A DNA stretch of 64,000 bases from Sipunculus nudus (taxonomy: Eukaryota; Annelida; Sipuncula; Golfingiida; Sipunculidae): the NCBI GenBank assembly GCA_026874595.1, contig CM049309.1:18977576-19041575 (forward strand), in the 5' to 3' direction. A program made the position numbers and the translations under genes. The notes beneath the pieces were generated by a model that saw nothing but the letters and a program-made list of their open reading frames with translations, ran no database searches and had not been told where the DNA came from. This document shows, one piece after another, positions 1-11,000 of the stretch (positions within the stretch are counted from its first letter, which is position 1; every line of letters begins with the position of its first letter).

Positions 1-1195
1 AATACCAATTTATCTCCCAGTTGGCTGAAATATTCTTATTAATGATGGTCTCATTCAATATAATTAAGCTTGATTCTGGTGAAAAGTAAACATTTTAGTG
101 TAACATTAAAGTTATTAACATGAGCTGGAAAGGGCTGGTAAATTTAATACTACACCCCCATAAATGTCATCCTGATACACATCTCACTGGAACTCTCTCC
201 TTGAATTTTAAGGTTCATCATTAAATGCAGTGAAACTCTGCATGATGATCCCCAAATTGACCTCACCAACAGAGCCCTTATGCCCTGCCCTTTTAACCTA
301 ATTATGCTGATGAGCCCCCAATACGCTCCCACAAAGAAGGCCTTTCATGCCCATGGTTAGTGAGAGGTGTTTACAAGACAATAATGACATCAGAAAGGTG
401 GATGATGTATGACGTCGCATTGACTGACTTCATCAGCTGGAATGGCCATATCTCTGTTCTCTAGCGATGAATATATCCCAGTCATTGTGAAATGTCTAGC
501 CATATTTTGGATTATTTGTCTCATACAAATTACATGCCAGGTAAGACATATTTCTTCACTAGGTAGCTGCTAGAACCTTTGGCCTAGAACTTTACATGCT
601 GTGTCCTTTGTATAAAAAAAAAATATCCAGAAAAACACACAGAAACAGGTACTGGTACAGACTACACGTTATGTTTGGGAAAGTCGCCCAAATTATGCAA
701 ATTATGGGCTTGTAGTGTAACTTGATTGTTTTACCGCTCTGCTCATGATTATTCATTGAATGGTTAAGCAATTAAGGTCACACAGAGTTCATGGATAGGT
801 CAATTAGCTTGAACACCCTGCTATGACGACACCTACTTTTGGTTCTAGCTGGACATCTAAGAGGGATTAAAATATGACAAAGGCATTTAATTTGGACTGA
901 TAGGGCCTACATTTAGGTGTGACACGAATCATGTCAAAAATTGCTCTGTATTGGCTAATGTCTAAACATCTAAATTATATGGACCTACCGGCAAATTTAT
1001 TTTTATATAATTAATATAGGTTCATGGCCTGTTGGTGGCACGGACTATTGAATGAGTTTGAATCTCAATATGATAAGAATTATATATTATTAAATGTTAT
1101 TATTAACCTTCACGGTTTCAGGTATAATATGCATGAGTTAGGAATAATGTGAAGTTATCTTAAAGTTAACATATGATTGAAGAATTAATGTAAAC
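1..1195. other. AT-rich intergenic sequence, no gene seen
   Basis: No reading frame here has recognisable protein similarity, and there is no clear tandem repeat or RNA gene. It is ordinary AT-rich spacer leading up to the first pearl-like element. A distal part of the transcription unit on the minus strand cannot be excluded. Confidence 0.5.
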
Positions 1196-1740
1196 TAGGG
1201 ACCCATATGGGTCTCAACTCTCAGCTGAATTTGTCAAGAAGGATATTTTTATGAGCTTTTCAAAATGTGGATCTGGTGACCTGACCCTTGACCTTGAGAC
1301 AAAAAATCCTCAAAATCAAAATGATTCTTACTTTAGTGACGGTTTATAAATAAATCAAGTTTAATGCCTAATTGTCTATCCATACCAGATTTATCTGGCA
1401 TCATCCATAAACTTATTTGCGGATGGGCCCTGTGACCTTGACCTTTGATCTTGTGACCCCAATTTCAATTAGGCTCTTCCCCAATTAGCAGGTCAGCTAT
1501 ATGCACAAGATGGAAGGTTTGGGATGAAACATTTGCTTAAAAGGCATTGACAATCTTTTTAAATAAGTGGGTCTGGCGAATCTGACCTCTGATCTGATGA
1601 CTCCAAAATCATTAGGGACCTTGCTTGTATGGTGGGCAAAACATAAGTCAAATTGAAATCCATATGTCAATCAAAACTTGAGTTATCATCTGGAAACAAA
1701 TTTGAAGATGACAGATGGACAGACAGACAGACGGTTAAGG
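1196..1740 (+). mobile_element. Pearl-like element A (short, right end unclear)
   Basis: The left end carries the perfect 14-bp palindrome GACCCATATGGGTC (1200-1213), followed by CTCAGCTG (1220-1227), as in the other elements of this family here. The body is low-complexity and has repeated GTGACCTTGACC-type phrases (near 1272 and 1432). At 1711-1734 there is a 4-bp-phased ACAG/ATGG/ACGG microsatellite of six units. The usual right terminus with CAGCTGAGCTAAAA is not found after it, so the element is probably truncated or decayed. No core unit with the GGTGG box is present and no protein is encoded. By analogy with bivalve pearl elements it would be a non-autonomous, Helitron-like transposon. 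That class assignment is an inference. Confidence 0.5.
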
Positions 1741-2003
1741 TGATTACTAAAGGGCATCCACTTAGGACCAATAGACCCATAAGATTTTTGGACACTAGAT
1801 GAAACCACAGCTGAGAAACTGACCTGATTGTTGTTATTTTATAGTCTAACAAGTGACCCATGGGACATGACGCTCAGCTGACTGGGAAGAGATTCGGCAA
1901 AGGAAATTTTATCATCTGAATGGTAGTATATACCCATTCAACTGAAGCATCAAACAGATTAACCAACAGGCCAAGATTGTGACTGTATTTATATATCTCA
2001 AAA

Positions 2004-3333
2004 ATAGAGAAAAAATGCATAAACTTTAAAAAAAATACATGTGGTTCCACCAGTCTGCAGAAACTAATAAAAACACTTGATGGTCAATATCCATGCAAAG
2101 AATCATGGTGATCTCTGCATTAGTTGTTCAGATACTTCAGCTTTTGTATCAAATTTTCCATTATTCTGAGGGATACTTCAGAGTCCTATAGCTTGAAGGA
2201 TATGGGTAACAGAGACCTAATTTCAGGTTTCCACAGATACTTTTCGTGGGCCTCCTTGCATGACAAGAATAAAGATTCTAGGTCCCGTTGTTACAATTTG
2301 TGCCACGTTAACAGATGACAGCATCCTTAACGGTCTCAAAAATAGAGAAAAAAATTTGTAAAAAAAAAACGAACAAATACAGGTGGTGCCACCAGTCTAC
2401 AGAAACTGATGAAACACTCCATGATCAATATCCATACAAACAATTATGGTGATCTCTGCATTAGTTGTTCAGATACTTCAGCTTTTGTATCCATTTTTCC
2501 ATTATTCTGAGCTGTACTTTGGAGTGCCATAGCTCTAAGGATATGGGTAACAGAGACCTAATTTCAGGTTGCCATGGAGACTTTTCATGGGTCTCCCTGT
2601 GTATCAAGAATGAAGATTCCAGGTCCAGTCGTTACGATTTGTACACTGCTGACAGATAACTACATCCTTAAAAATCTCAAAAATATAGAGAGAAAAATTG
2701 TAAAAATTTTTAAAAAATGCAGGTGGCACCACCAGTCTACAGGACCTGATGGAACACCTCTTGATCAATAAGTATGCCAAAAATCATGACCATCAGTGTT
2801 GTAGTTATTGAGATGTTGCAGTTTGTTTTTATCAAAATTTCCATTATTCTGGGGGGTAATTGGGAGCCCCACAGCTCAAAGGATATGGGTAACAGAGACC
2901 TTATTTCAGGTTTTCATGGAGACTTTTCATAGGTCTCTCACTATGTGAGGAATGAAAATTCTAGGTCCAGTCTTTACAATTTGTGCCCTGTTGACAGTTG
3001 TTCACATTTTTAAAGGTTTCAAAAATAGAGAAAACAATTCGTAAAAAATAAAAAAAATACAGGTGGCACCACCTGTCTACAGGAACTGATGGAACACCTC
3101 TTGATCAATAAGTATGCCAAAAATCATGACCATCAGTGTTGTAGTTATTGAGATGTTGCAGATTGTTTTTATTAAAATTTCCATTATTCTGGGGGGTACT
3201 TTGGGGCCCCATAGCTTGAAGGATATGGGTAACAGAGACCTAATTTCTGGTTTCCAAGGAGATTTTTCATGGACCTCTCAGAATGTAAAGTTACAAGATT
3301 CGAGGTCCAGCGGTTATGATTTGTGCCAGGTTA
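2004..3333 (+). repeat. Four tandem ~340-bp pearl core units
   Basis: Each unit contains a box of the form AGGTGGYRCCACC at 2039, 2381, 2721 and 3061, so the spacings are 342, 340 and 340 bp. Within each unit the same phrases recur in order: CAGAAACTGATG, TTGATCAATA, CCATTATTCTG, GGATATGGGTAACAGAGACC, TTTCAGG, GACTTTTCATGG and GGTCCAG. The AAAAATAGAGAAAA phrase closes the units. Units differ by scattered substitutions and small gaps, so the array is old enough to have diverged but remains easily alignable. Confidence 0.85.
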
Positions 3334-3369
3334 ACGGACAGACGGACGGACGGACAGACAGACGGACGA
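3334..3369 (+). repeat. ACRG tetranucleotide microsatellite in element B
   Basis: Nine units in perfect 4-bp phase (ACGG, ACAG, ACGG x3, ACAG x2, ACGG, ACGA). It follows a TTAAC that ends the fourth core unit. The same TTAACGG-to-microsatellite junction appears at 41,581 in element D. Such a microsatellite on the right side of the core is a hallmark of pearl elements. Confidence 0.85.
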
Positions 3370-3379
3370 GGGACAAAAA

Positions 3380-3672
3380 ATTAGAAAAAAAATTGCTAAA
3401 AGTTCAGGTGGTGTAACCAATTTTCAGGAACTGACAAACTAGTCATGGTCAACATTCAAGGCAAGATCCATGCATTAATCATCAAGACACTGGAGGTTTT
3501 GTATCTAATTTTAAATTATCCTGGGGGGTACTTACAATCCCCATAGCTCAAAGGATAAGGGTCACACATCCTAATTTCAGGTTTCCAAGGAAATTTTTTT
3601 GTCATCAATGGATGTTAACCTAGAAGCTTCTATGGTCAGCAGTTACGATTTGTGCCTTGCTTACAGACACCA
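3380..3672 (+). repeat. Fifth, diverged core unit beyond the microsatellite
   Basis: The box at 3406 reads AGGTGGTGTAACC, so the right arm is broken. Downstream are recognisable versions of the core phrases: CAGGAACTGACAA, ATTATCCTGGGGGG, AGCTCAAAGGATAAGGGT, CCTAATTTCAGGTTTCCAAGG and CAGTTACGATTTGTGCC. A microsatellite sits between units four and five, so the array is not simply core-then-microsatellite. This may be a fused pair of elements. Confidence 0.7.
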
Positions 3673-3736
3673 AGATGGACGACGGGCAAAGCCCCATACC
3701 TTCACCCCAGCTGACTGAAAGTAAGCTGAGCTAAAA

Positions 3737-4213
3737 AGAAAAACATGTAAATGTACACACTAATGTGTAAATTTTTGTTTCTATGGTGACCATTATAATT
3801 TCCTGTTCCTTTCAGGACAGCTGTCTTATAAATAATGGAAGCCAAGTCTGCACAAGGTCAGAAATTTAATAACATGTCAGGAGACTTAACAATATGCCAA
3901 GTATAACTGGAATCTTTTCAGAAATAGCAGGTTTGGTTGGAAATTAAACAAACATATCTGAAGATTGGTCTTGTTTATTTAAGAGACATGACAATTAAAA
4001 AGGGCCAGACTTTGTAAAAAATGAGGACATAATATGCTTCTGGTCTATTTCATGGTGTAATTAAACAAACAAGATGTCACAGGTAGGTGTGGCAGGTTTT
4101 AAACTGTGGATGCACAATGTGATATCTCATTCTCTTTGGTATGTTTATAATTCTTTGTTATGTGCAAGCCCTGGTGGTGAAGCCCAGAGAATTTTGGTAT
4201 ACAAAGCAGTGGT
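3737..4213. other. Distal 3' flank of the sulfotransferase gene
   Basis: No gene is seen. On the minus strand this is downstream of the HS3ST stop codon and may include the end of its 3' UTR, judging from the candidate polyadenylation signal at 3974-3979. The sequence is AT-rich and otherwise featureless. Confidence 0.4.
3974..3979 (-). promoter_or_regulatory. Candidate polyadenylation signal AATAAA for HS3ST
   Basis: TTTATT on the + strand reads AATAAA on the minus strand, about 1.1 kb after the HS3ST stop. On the minus strand it is followed some 25 bases on by a T/G-rich stretch (TATGTTTGTTT), as expected of a downstream element. I saw no canonical AATAAA between here and the stop. If used, the MITE at 4214-4667 would lie in the 3' UTR. 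The hexamer is common by chance in AT-rich DNA. Confidence 0.3.
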
Positions 4214-4667
4214 CAGGGCTCGACATTAATTAATGCTTGCCGTGGGCAAGTATAATTTCCATAAAATGGTCTTAGGGCAACTAAAATTCACCTCTTACTT
4301 CCCTGACTGGGCAAGTGGGTCCAACATAAACATTTACCTAAAGGCCAGAAATATTATCTTCAATAATACACTAATAATCTTTAGTTGGCTATTTTCTTTC
4401 TAGGATAAATTAAATTATACCTCTAACTTCAATTTCCACTATTTATATTTATCTGCGCATATACTAAGTGGAAATATAACAAATTATCATTTTAACAGGT
4501 TTTTTTTTTACATTATATTTGATGATGTAATGAAACATGCAAAACCAGTACAGTCATGTAAAAACACCTTGATTTCATGGCTGTGAACAATTACTTTTGT
4601 AGGGCAAGTAAAAATTCATGTAGGGCAAGAAAAAGCTAGCGCTTTCAAAAGTTAATGTCAAGCCCTG
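4214..4667. mobile_element. hAT-like MITE with CAGGGCTYGACATTAA termini
   Basis: The left end CAGGGCTCGACATTAAT and the right end GTTAATGTCAAGCCCTG are inverted copies of each other with one or two mismatches over about 17 bp. CAGGG...CCCTG ends are typical of hAT elements. The 5-bp GTGGT directly flanks both ends (4209-4213 and 4668-4672). hAT normally duplicates 8 bp, so this is either a decayed duplication or chance. Internally, GGGCAAGT-type motifs recur near both ends (for example TTGCCGTGGGCAA near 4239 and AGGGCAAG near 4622). There is no coding capacity. It lies about 400 bp downstream of the HS3ST stop codon. Confidence 0.7.
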
Positions 4668-5071
4668 GTGGTTAACAAAAAGGAGATCTGGGATGACTAC
4701 AGTGTATAACCACCACTTGAGGAGAGGATGATAATCATTTCAGTTAATGTGATAATGGGTACATATTTAAATACAGATTATCCTATCAGTTAAACATCAT
4801 TAAATATATTAAATATGTTTTGATAAAGACTGAAATTTCACCACAACAGCTACACAACATTCAAACACAATACACTGATAATTAGACACAATACATTTGG
4901 CGTACTCACATTTACTATGCACAATATATATAATATATGCCAGTGATTTGTACATGAGGGATTCAAAGAAACATTAACAATAAATGTACACAGTACACAT
5001 ATACAGAGCCAACACAAACTTGTACAACTGCTGTCAAATGCCTGTTTTAAGGACGCAAGTCCATTATAGAT
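4668..5071 (-). other. Probable 3' UTR of the sulfotransferase gene
   Basis: This sequence directly follows the HS3ST stop codon on the minus strand. It is AT-rich with no second reading frame. I saw no canonical AATAAA on the minus strand here, so the transcript probably continues past it. UTR status is inferred from position alone. Confidence 0.45.
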
Positions 5072-6304
5072 TCAATCCCAGTTAAACCTCTGCCCAATCA
5101 GTGAAAAGAATCGCTCGTTATAGGGACGGAAAAAATATTTGAGCTTGGATAATACAACTGGATCCACAGCAGGGTGTTTGCGACCTTTACTGGCGCCGAG
5201 ACAGCGTTCGTGCTTAAGATTCCGCATGCAGTAAAATCCACGTGTTTTATTGAAATACAACTGATCGGGTGATATTTTATGTTCTAGTCCTAAAAACTTC
5301 TCAACTTTCACGAGTTCTGTTAAAGGATTCACAACTATTTTGTCTCCATCAACAAAATGCACTTGTGATCTTGGGAACAACCGTAGCCATCTCCATATAA
5401 ATTTATAATACAGGCTTGTGCGGACTGCCTTATATTGGTTGTTGATTTGCCCTGTTAGCGGGTCCATGATTACTTCCTCGAACCTGGGGTATGTTTTATT
5501 CCGGGCCATTTTGTTCACATAAATCTGTGTATAATCAGAAATTGTGCGAGTGACCGGGTTGCGAACAATTACCAGCAAGCGAGCGCTACTGTTCATATGA
5601 TGAATCCTTTCAGGAGCTAAATCGGTGATGAAATATGCCGGACTCTTCTCAAGTGTGACTTGTTCGGGGACAGAATGGGGCATTTTCTCACGATACCACT
5701 CTAGCCCCTTGGCGTAATTCAAATCAAAGAAATGCACCTCCTCGTAGGCCACTCTGATTGATGGGTGTAAGCTCAAGAATTCCAGAAGTGCTCGGGTTCC
5801 GCTTTTTCTCACTCCAATAATGATACACTGTGGTAACCTCTGCTGCATCCTCAAATCTTTCCCAGAATTCAACTCTGGCATGTTTTGTTTGATGGTAATT
5901 TGTGAGTTAGCATTGACAGCGATTCTTTTAGGCTGTATACAGAACACTGTCCCATGATGCATCAAATGTGCATATATAAACATGGTAAATGCTCCAGCAG
6001 TCAACATGACTAAAGCGAGTGCAACCGCTTTTTCACAGCTGCTCAAATCCTGCTCGCAGTGAATATCCCCTGATTCAGAACACCCGCTCAACAGTTTTTC
6101 GTTCGATCCAACTTCCTTCTGTCCAAATTGATCTTTGTTAGAATAGAAGTCTTCAACAGCCACTTTTTCCTTCCGTTGTGAGTCCTGACTTTGGAAATGT
6201 CTCCCCATCAGCTTAGGTGTCGTGGCACTAATTTCCTGTTGATGCTGCTGTTCGGAGAATTGAGGGTACATTCCCTCTGGTACTACAGGTTCCTGTGTCG
6301 CCAT
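5072..6304 (-). CDS. HS3ST5-like: Heparan sulfate glucosamine 3-O-sulfotransferase, HS3ST5-like
   Basis: Transfers sulfate from PAPS to the 3-OH of glucosamine in heparan sulfate, in the Golgi. The protein has 410 residues. Residues 1-92 are a polar, probably cytosolic tail; 93-115 are one hydrophobic segment (type II anchor); about 158-410 are the sulfotransferase domain. Visible motifs: the 5'-phosphosulfate loop GVRKSGTRALLE (164-175); EVHFFD with the catalytic Glu189, plus His191 and Asp194; EKSPAYF with Lys220; the 3'-phosphate site IVRNP...ISDYTQ with Arg248 and Ser256; a cysteine pair C359/C368; and SKGR (372-375). NXS/T sites are at 238, 269 and 352. The start is the first ATG after an in-frame stop (6326-6328). 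The domain is complete and unbroken. From remembered human sequences it resembles HS3ST5 most, then HS3ST1. The long N-terminal tail is unusual for the family. The paralog assignment needs a tree. No neighbouring gene is visible. Confidence 0.96.
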   Translation of the reverse strand: MATQEPVVPEGMYPQFSEQQHQQEISATTPKLMGRHFQSQDSQRKEKVAVEDFYSNKDQFGQKEVGSNEKLLSGCSESGDIHCEQDLSSCEKAVALALVMLTAGAFTMFIYAHLMHHGTVFCIQPKRIAVNANSQITIKQNMPELNSGKDLRMQQRLPQCIIIGVRKSGTRALLEFLSLHPSIRVAYEEVHFFDLNYAKGLEWYREKMPHSVPEQVTLEKSPAYFITDLAPERIHHMNSSARLLVIVRNPVTRTISDYTQIYVNKMARNKTYPRFEEVIMDPLTGQINNQYKAVRTSLYYKFIWRWLRLFPRSQVHFVDGDKIVVNPLTELVKVEKFLGLEHKISPDQLYFNKTRGFYCMRNLKHERCLGASKGRKHPAVDPVVLSKLKYFFRPYNERFFSLIGQRFNWD

Positions 6305-7919
6305 CTGGTGGCCTGGACTTGCAGTTCAATCACATCTACGGAACACAAGAACAGGGCTATGAGCTAACACTGCAAATAACAAACAGTTACTATCCATCAC
6401 TCTCACACCTCGGCTTCCCTAATGGCTACTGCAGGTAACTACCTGATATGCAAGAAACGAACCAAGCCCTGACAATAAATGCCTGATAGACCAATCACTT
6501 ATCTGCTGCATCAATATTTTAATAGCTATGTTTCTTGCAGCCCCATTGCTGCATATCTAATGAGCTAATTATAACAGGATTCAAACCAATCCATTTTCTA
6601 ATTGTTACCTGCCTGTCCTAAACTAATTTTCTGGTCTATAATTTGTTTTACATACAAACTCACTCATTACTAAGTCATATAGTCATGAATACTATGTGTA
6701 TATAACTATACCAGCATTTGTAATATGTTGCAGTTATTGAAATAACTTGAATTTTCACAAATTTAGTCCTTCTTTATAAATTTATATAGTTATAAATATT
6801 AACTATAAGTGAATAGTGGCAAAAATTGAAGTTACCAAAATACAGAAATAAAAATTTCAGCCCCTAAGTAAAGCTCAATAATAATGCAATATATATACTA
6901 TATACTATATACATATTGAATTTATTTGGAAAAAAAAAGCATAATCTAATCACATCTAGAGATAATAAGATTTAAATTGAAATAGTTTTCAAACTATTCA
7001 ATGAATGGCAGAATGTTAAATATAGCTTTGTTAATATTTAGAAACCATTTAGAAGTAGACTTCGGTTAATTTTAGAATATCAACAGAATGTAGAAGATTA
7101 CCATAAGAGCTTTACATATATTTTGAATGAAGAGACAAATTATCCAATGATTCTAATAAACCCTGTTTTACAATAATAAATACTGTGGTAGTGTAAGAAT
7201 GTTTAAGGGAAGGAGCGAGCACTCGGACATAAAAAATCCCTTAAATGTAAAAATCGCAAAAATGACATGGTTTGCAAAAATGAAGTCAACCAGTGTGTTT
7301 ATTACATCCTGGTATTTAAGAAAATAACCATTAAACATTCTGAATTTCCATTAATATTATTGTAATTAATATTAATATACACAGAGTGAGTACTACATTT
7401 TTAGTAACATTGAAGAAATTTAGTAAGCCAGAATATCAGAAATGGTGAAACCAATAAAATGCTTAAACCTAGATCTATTCTTATTTATAAATAATCCTAA
7501 CGTAACAGTTCATCAAACCAGGAGTTTTCTGTTTCTTATAAACACCTGATATTGTTCTAAAAGTTGCACCCATGTGTATCAAACAAGGATGAATAAAACC
7601 TGATGATCTTGAATCCTGTGTATAACTTAACTCTCTGGTCTCCTTGTTTGACTATACTTTTACTGTAATATAGGCTGAAGAATAAAACCTCCAAGGATAC
7701 GTGTGTTTATCAATTTTCTGTTCTGGTCTCTAAGTGAATCTGTAACATTTAATATCTTCATCACTAACTTTCTAACGTCTTGTCTGCAACCTATATATGT
7801 ACTCATTTCATAAAAATATATAGTATTAGTAAAGTAAGTTGAATTCATCTTTACATACTTATGCTTTAAATATTAATTTTAACAAAATACATCTGCACAG
7901 TCACTGGATACAGACCTGA
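6305..7919. other. 5' flank of HS3ST, no second gene seen
   Basis: This is the upstream side of the sulfotransferase gene. No TATA box or promoter could be called with confidence. A 5' UTR exon with an intron before the coding exon is possible, but I see no convincing acceptor immediately before the ATG because the preceding sequence lacks a pyrimidine tract. From about 6,660 on it becomes very AT-rich and low in complexity. Confidence 0.4.
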
Positions 7920-7938
7920 CTATATATATATATATATA

Positions 7939-7978
<40 letters not shown>

Positions 7979-7989
7979 ATATATATACA

Positions 7990-8063
<74 letters not shown>
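7920..8063. repeat. TA dinucleotide array with higher-order pattern
   Basis: About 140 bp are almost pure TA, interrupted at regular places by ACAATA and ATTTATA. A roughly 60-bp block appears twice in a row, so the array seems to have expanded by block duplication and not only by slippage. Confidence 0.9.
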
Positions 8064-8065
<2 letters not shown>

Positions 8066-11000
8066 CTTTATATATTATTTTTATGTTCAAAAGACTGACC
8101 AAATAAAGGCTGAATGATTGAAGCTACATACCCAACTAAAGGCTGTTGTCTATATAAATTTCTACAGACTGATAAGGTTGCTGATTCACTACAAGAACAC
8201 TTAATATAAGTTACACAATTTCTTGTAATGTAATGATGTGATGTTACAGATTTATAAGCTTGTATGAAAATCATGATCACTTGAAACATCAGCATCAGGT
8301 GATTTCAATATGAGAGAAATGTCAGATTTGCATCTTCTAAATTTGAATTGATTAAATGAATAAATAAATAATATTTTCAAATACTCTTCCCTTTTAAATA
8401 TAACAATATATTTGTACAAGCACAGAATACAGAATATTTTAAGGTCTAACTTACATGAACTTGGCCAATAAATGTGGCACTAGCAGCAAAAATGAGCACT
8501 TTTCTTCTTCTCTGCTCTCAATATTGGAATTAAGAAGAGTTAATTAACAGACTGGGGTAATCCTGTGGTACAAAATAAACACCCACCATTAATTAACAAA
8601 CACCAGTATTGTATAATGATGAGACCTAATTAGTGAATTATTTGAAATAAAAGCATACCGTGGGGTACCACAATTTGTCTATTGTGAACCATTGGCGCCA
8701 TTCCTGACACTTTGTACCTCATTATATTTCAAATAAAATCCCATTCCAGTAACAAAATCGTAAATATTGATCATTGTCATCCAGCTATGAGTCAAATGTC
8801 AAACTTAATTAAGGATTATGATGACCTCAAACATCTGATGTCAGATTTTGATAAGGTTTTAATTACTCTCCAGATAATCTCTTGGCCTCCAACAATTACC
8901 ATGACCAAAATGACTCAGGAAATTACTTTTTCACCAATCACAGTGGATTTAAATATAAGAGGCTTTATTTAATGTTCTGCTATTAAATAGTTTTAAATAT
9001 TTACTTAGCTTTTATATGACTTTTTGACTTAAAAAAGTGCCTTTTAGTGCCCTTATCTGATTTTAAAGTGCATGAGCTTAAATTAACCCCCCCTCTGTTT
9101 TTTATTTTACCAATATGAGGTAAGAATAAACATATGAAATTATACCTGTTAATTAACCCATCACATTCACCCATTAATTTTCTGATAAGGCAACTGCAAT
9201 TAAAATTTATTGTGATAACTTTTGTGTGTGCCCTTTTAATTCATTTGTGCTTGCATAAAGGTACTCGGTTCACTGATTAAGCTGCAGGCTCTAAGTGTCA
9301 CTACACTTATGCATACTGGTTCATGCCTAAATGCAAAAGGTATAATCATTATGATGACCTCAAAACCACATAACTGTCTTTACTGATAACATGTAGATTA
9401 GAATTTAAATTTAATCTATGACTATAAGGATGATAAAACTTTATCCAAGCCCATATCCATCTGGAATTGAAAGTTACACTAATCTTTACACAGCCATTAT
9501 CTACATCTGGTGTGTCTAAAGCCTGGTCATCTGTGAATCCTGAGATCTGCCTGATCAAACTGGGATGATATTACAGTATGTTGGACCTAATGGTATATAT
9601 ACAGTTATTATACACCCTCTGTGATTAGCTCAACAGATCAGCTGGCACAATGAACTATGGATACACCCAGCTTAAACTGAAAGACCTCTGAATGTTTTAT
9701 GAAAGGAAATACTGTGTACTGAATGACAACATTTAAGCACAGGCCTATGCTTTGCCATAGCAAAACTTTTGGATAAAAGATTGCCTTGCTTGTGTATCTT
9801 TGGGAAAGTGATGGACATTAGCCTTCAAATTTTGCATTTCAACCATGTTGTTAAAAAAGTGCTTTGTAAAAGGTATATTTAACTGTCTGCAGGTTACATC
9901 ATACAAACATGTATTTCCATGCATAAAAGGCAGCGGCTAGACAAGAGCAAAATATCATGGCTTTCCCCTGCCTCAGGAGCATAACTGTCCATATATCAGT
10001 GTAACTTATAATGCTTGACTCTACAGTCATGATATCCCAACAAAATTCCTCAGCTGAGATTATCCTTGGGAACGTTTCAAAATGCACTATCAGAAAATTA
10101 AAATACCTGTAGATGATTATACTACTCCTCAGTACCAAAATTAATTTCGAACTACATTTTGATTTATTTTATAGTGCAACTTGTCAGACCAATTTCCCTA
10201 AAATTGAATATGAACCCTTAATAACTTGTGAACCAAATAGCATATAAAAGTGTAGGATTGTAAATTAAATAATCTAATAACACTCCCACTTCTCATCTCC
10301 GATTTCTATTAATCAGCAAAACCCATGTCAGTAGTTAATAACACCAAAACTTCTGATGATGAGATTCTGCTTAAATATTGCCTACCTGTGGAATTTACTG
10401 ATTAATAATACTAAGACTTTCTTTTTCATGATCCCTGGCTGCTGAGGCTGATGCCTGACCTGGTCATGTGATACTGACGAAGATGGTTCAAATCTTCCCA
10501 ATTGATGCTTCCAACACAAACTGTCCTGACAGTGCAAATAAATTTGCGGAGGCCAAGTTTATGCACAAATACTGGGAGCATGCTAGGGTTTTGAGTCTTC
10601 AAGGAGATCAATGTTCAATAAGGGAGGAGAGTTTGATTCACTGCCGGGCATGGCCTTCCCAGAATGCCATGCAAAACACACAAGCTGCCTTGAACCAGAC
10701 CAGTGTGTATTTCAGAGCCCTAATTGACATGAAAAACCCCCCAGGGACACACTTTCTCACACAAACAGCGGATAATAATCCGTACACAAGTGTTTGTTTG
10801 ATCCTGCTCAGATCACACCATAACCCCCCTGAGTGGTGAAAAGCTGAACTAATTGATCACTTATGTCCAGCGAATTGATCAGGTCTTAACACAGAACAGT
10901 TACTACACTGGACACCATACACCCAAACAACACCACTGGCTACTTCAAATACTACCTCTCTCTCCTGAATAAGTTTCACTTGCAGTTTTTACAAAGATGG

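Larger units (their letters stand above)
1849..3736 (+). mobile_element. Pearl-like element B with tandem core array
   Basis: The left end is AACAAGTGACCCATGGGACA (from 1849), a near-palindrome, followed by GCTCAGCTGAC (1872 on). The right end has CAGCTGAC (3708 on), AGCTGAGC (3724-3731) and then CTAAAAA. The two termini therefore contain the inverted motif GCTCAGCTG / CAGCTGAGC. Between them lie a short left region, four ~340-bp core units, an ACRG microsatellite (3334-3369), one further diverged core unit and a second short GAC-rich stretch before the right end. This order matches the published architecture of bivalve pearl elements, as I recall it. No transposase or helicase is encoded. 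The short reading frames inside (for example the repeated KDMGNRDLISG peptide) are by-products of the repeat unit. The element starts about 1.3 kb beyond the stop codon of the sulfotransferase gene, in the opposite orientation. Confidence 0.75.

Noticed and set aside
2124-3416. Series of + strand frames with the repeated peptide KDMGNRDLISG
   Set aside because: They are the same DNA unit translated four times. The frames open and close differently between units and end in the microsatellite (peptide QTDGRTDRRT). There is no selection-like pattern, so they are repeat by-products and not a protein family.
10468-10839. 123-codon + strand frame
   Set aside because: No known motif, no neighbouring exon with convincing splice sites, and opposite-strand frames overlap it. 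Better explained as a stop-poor non-coding block.
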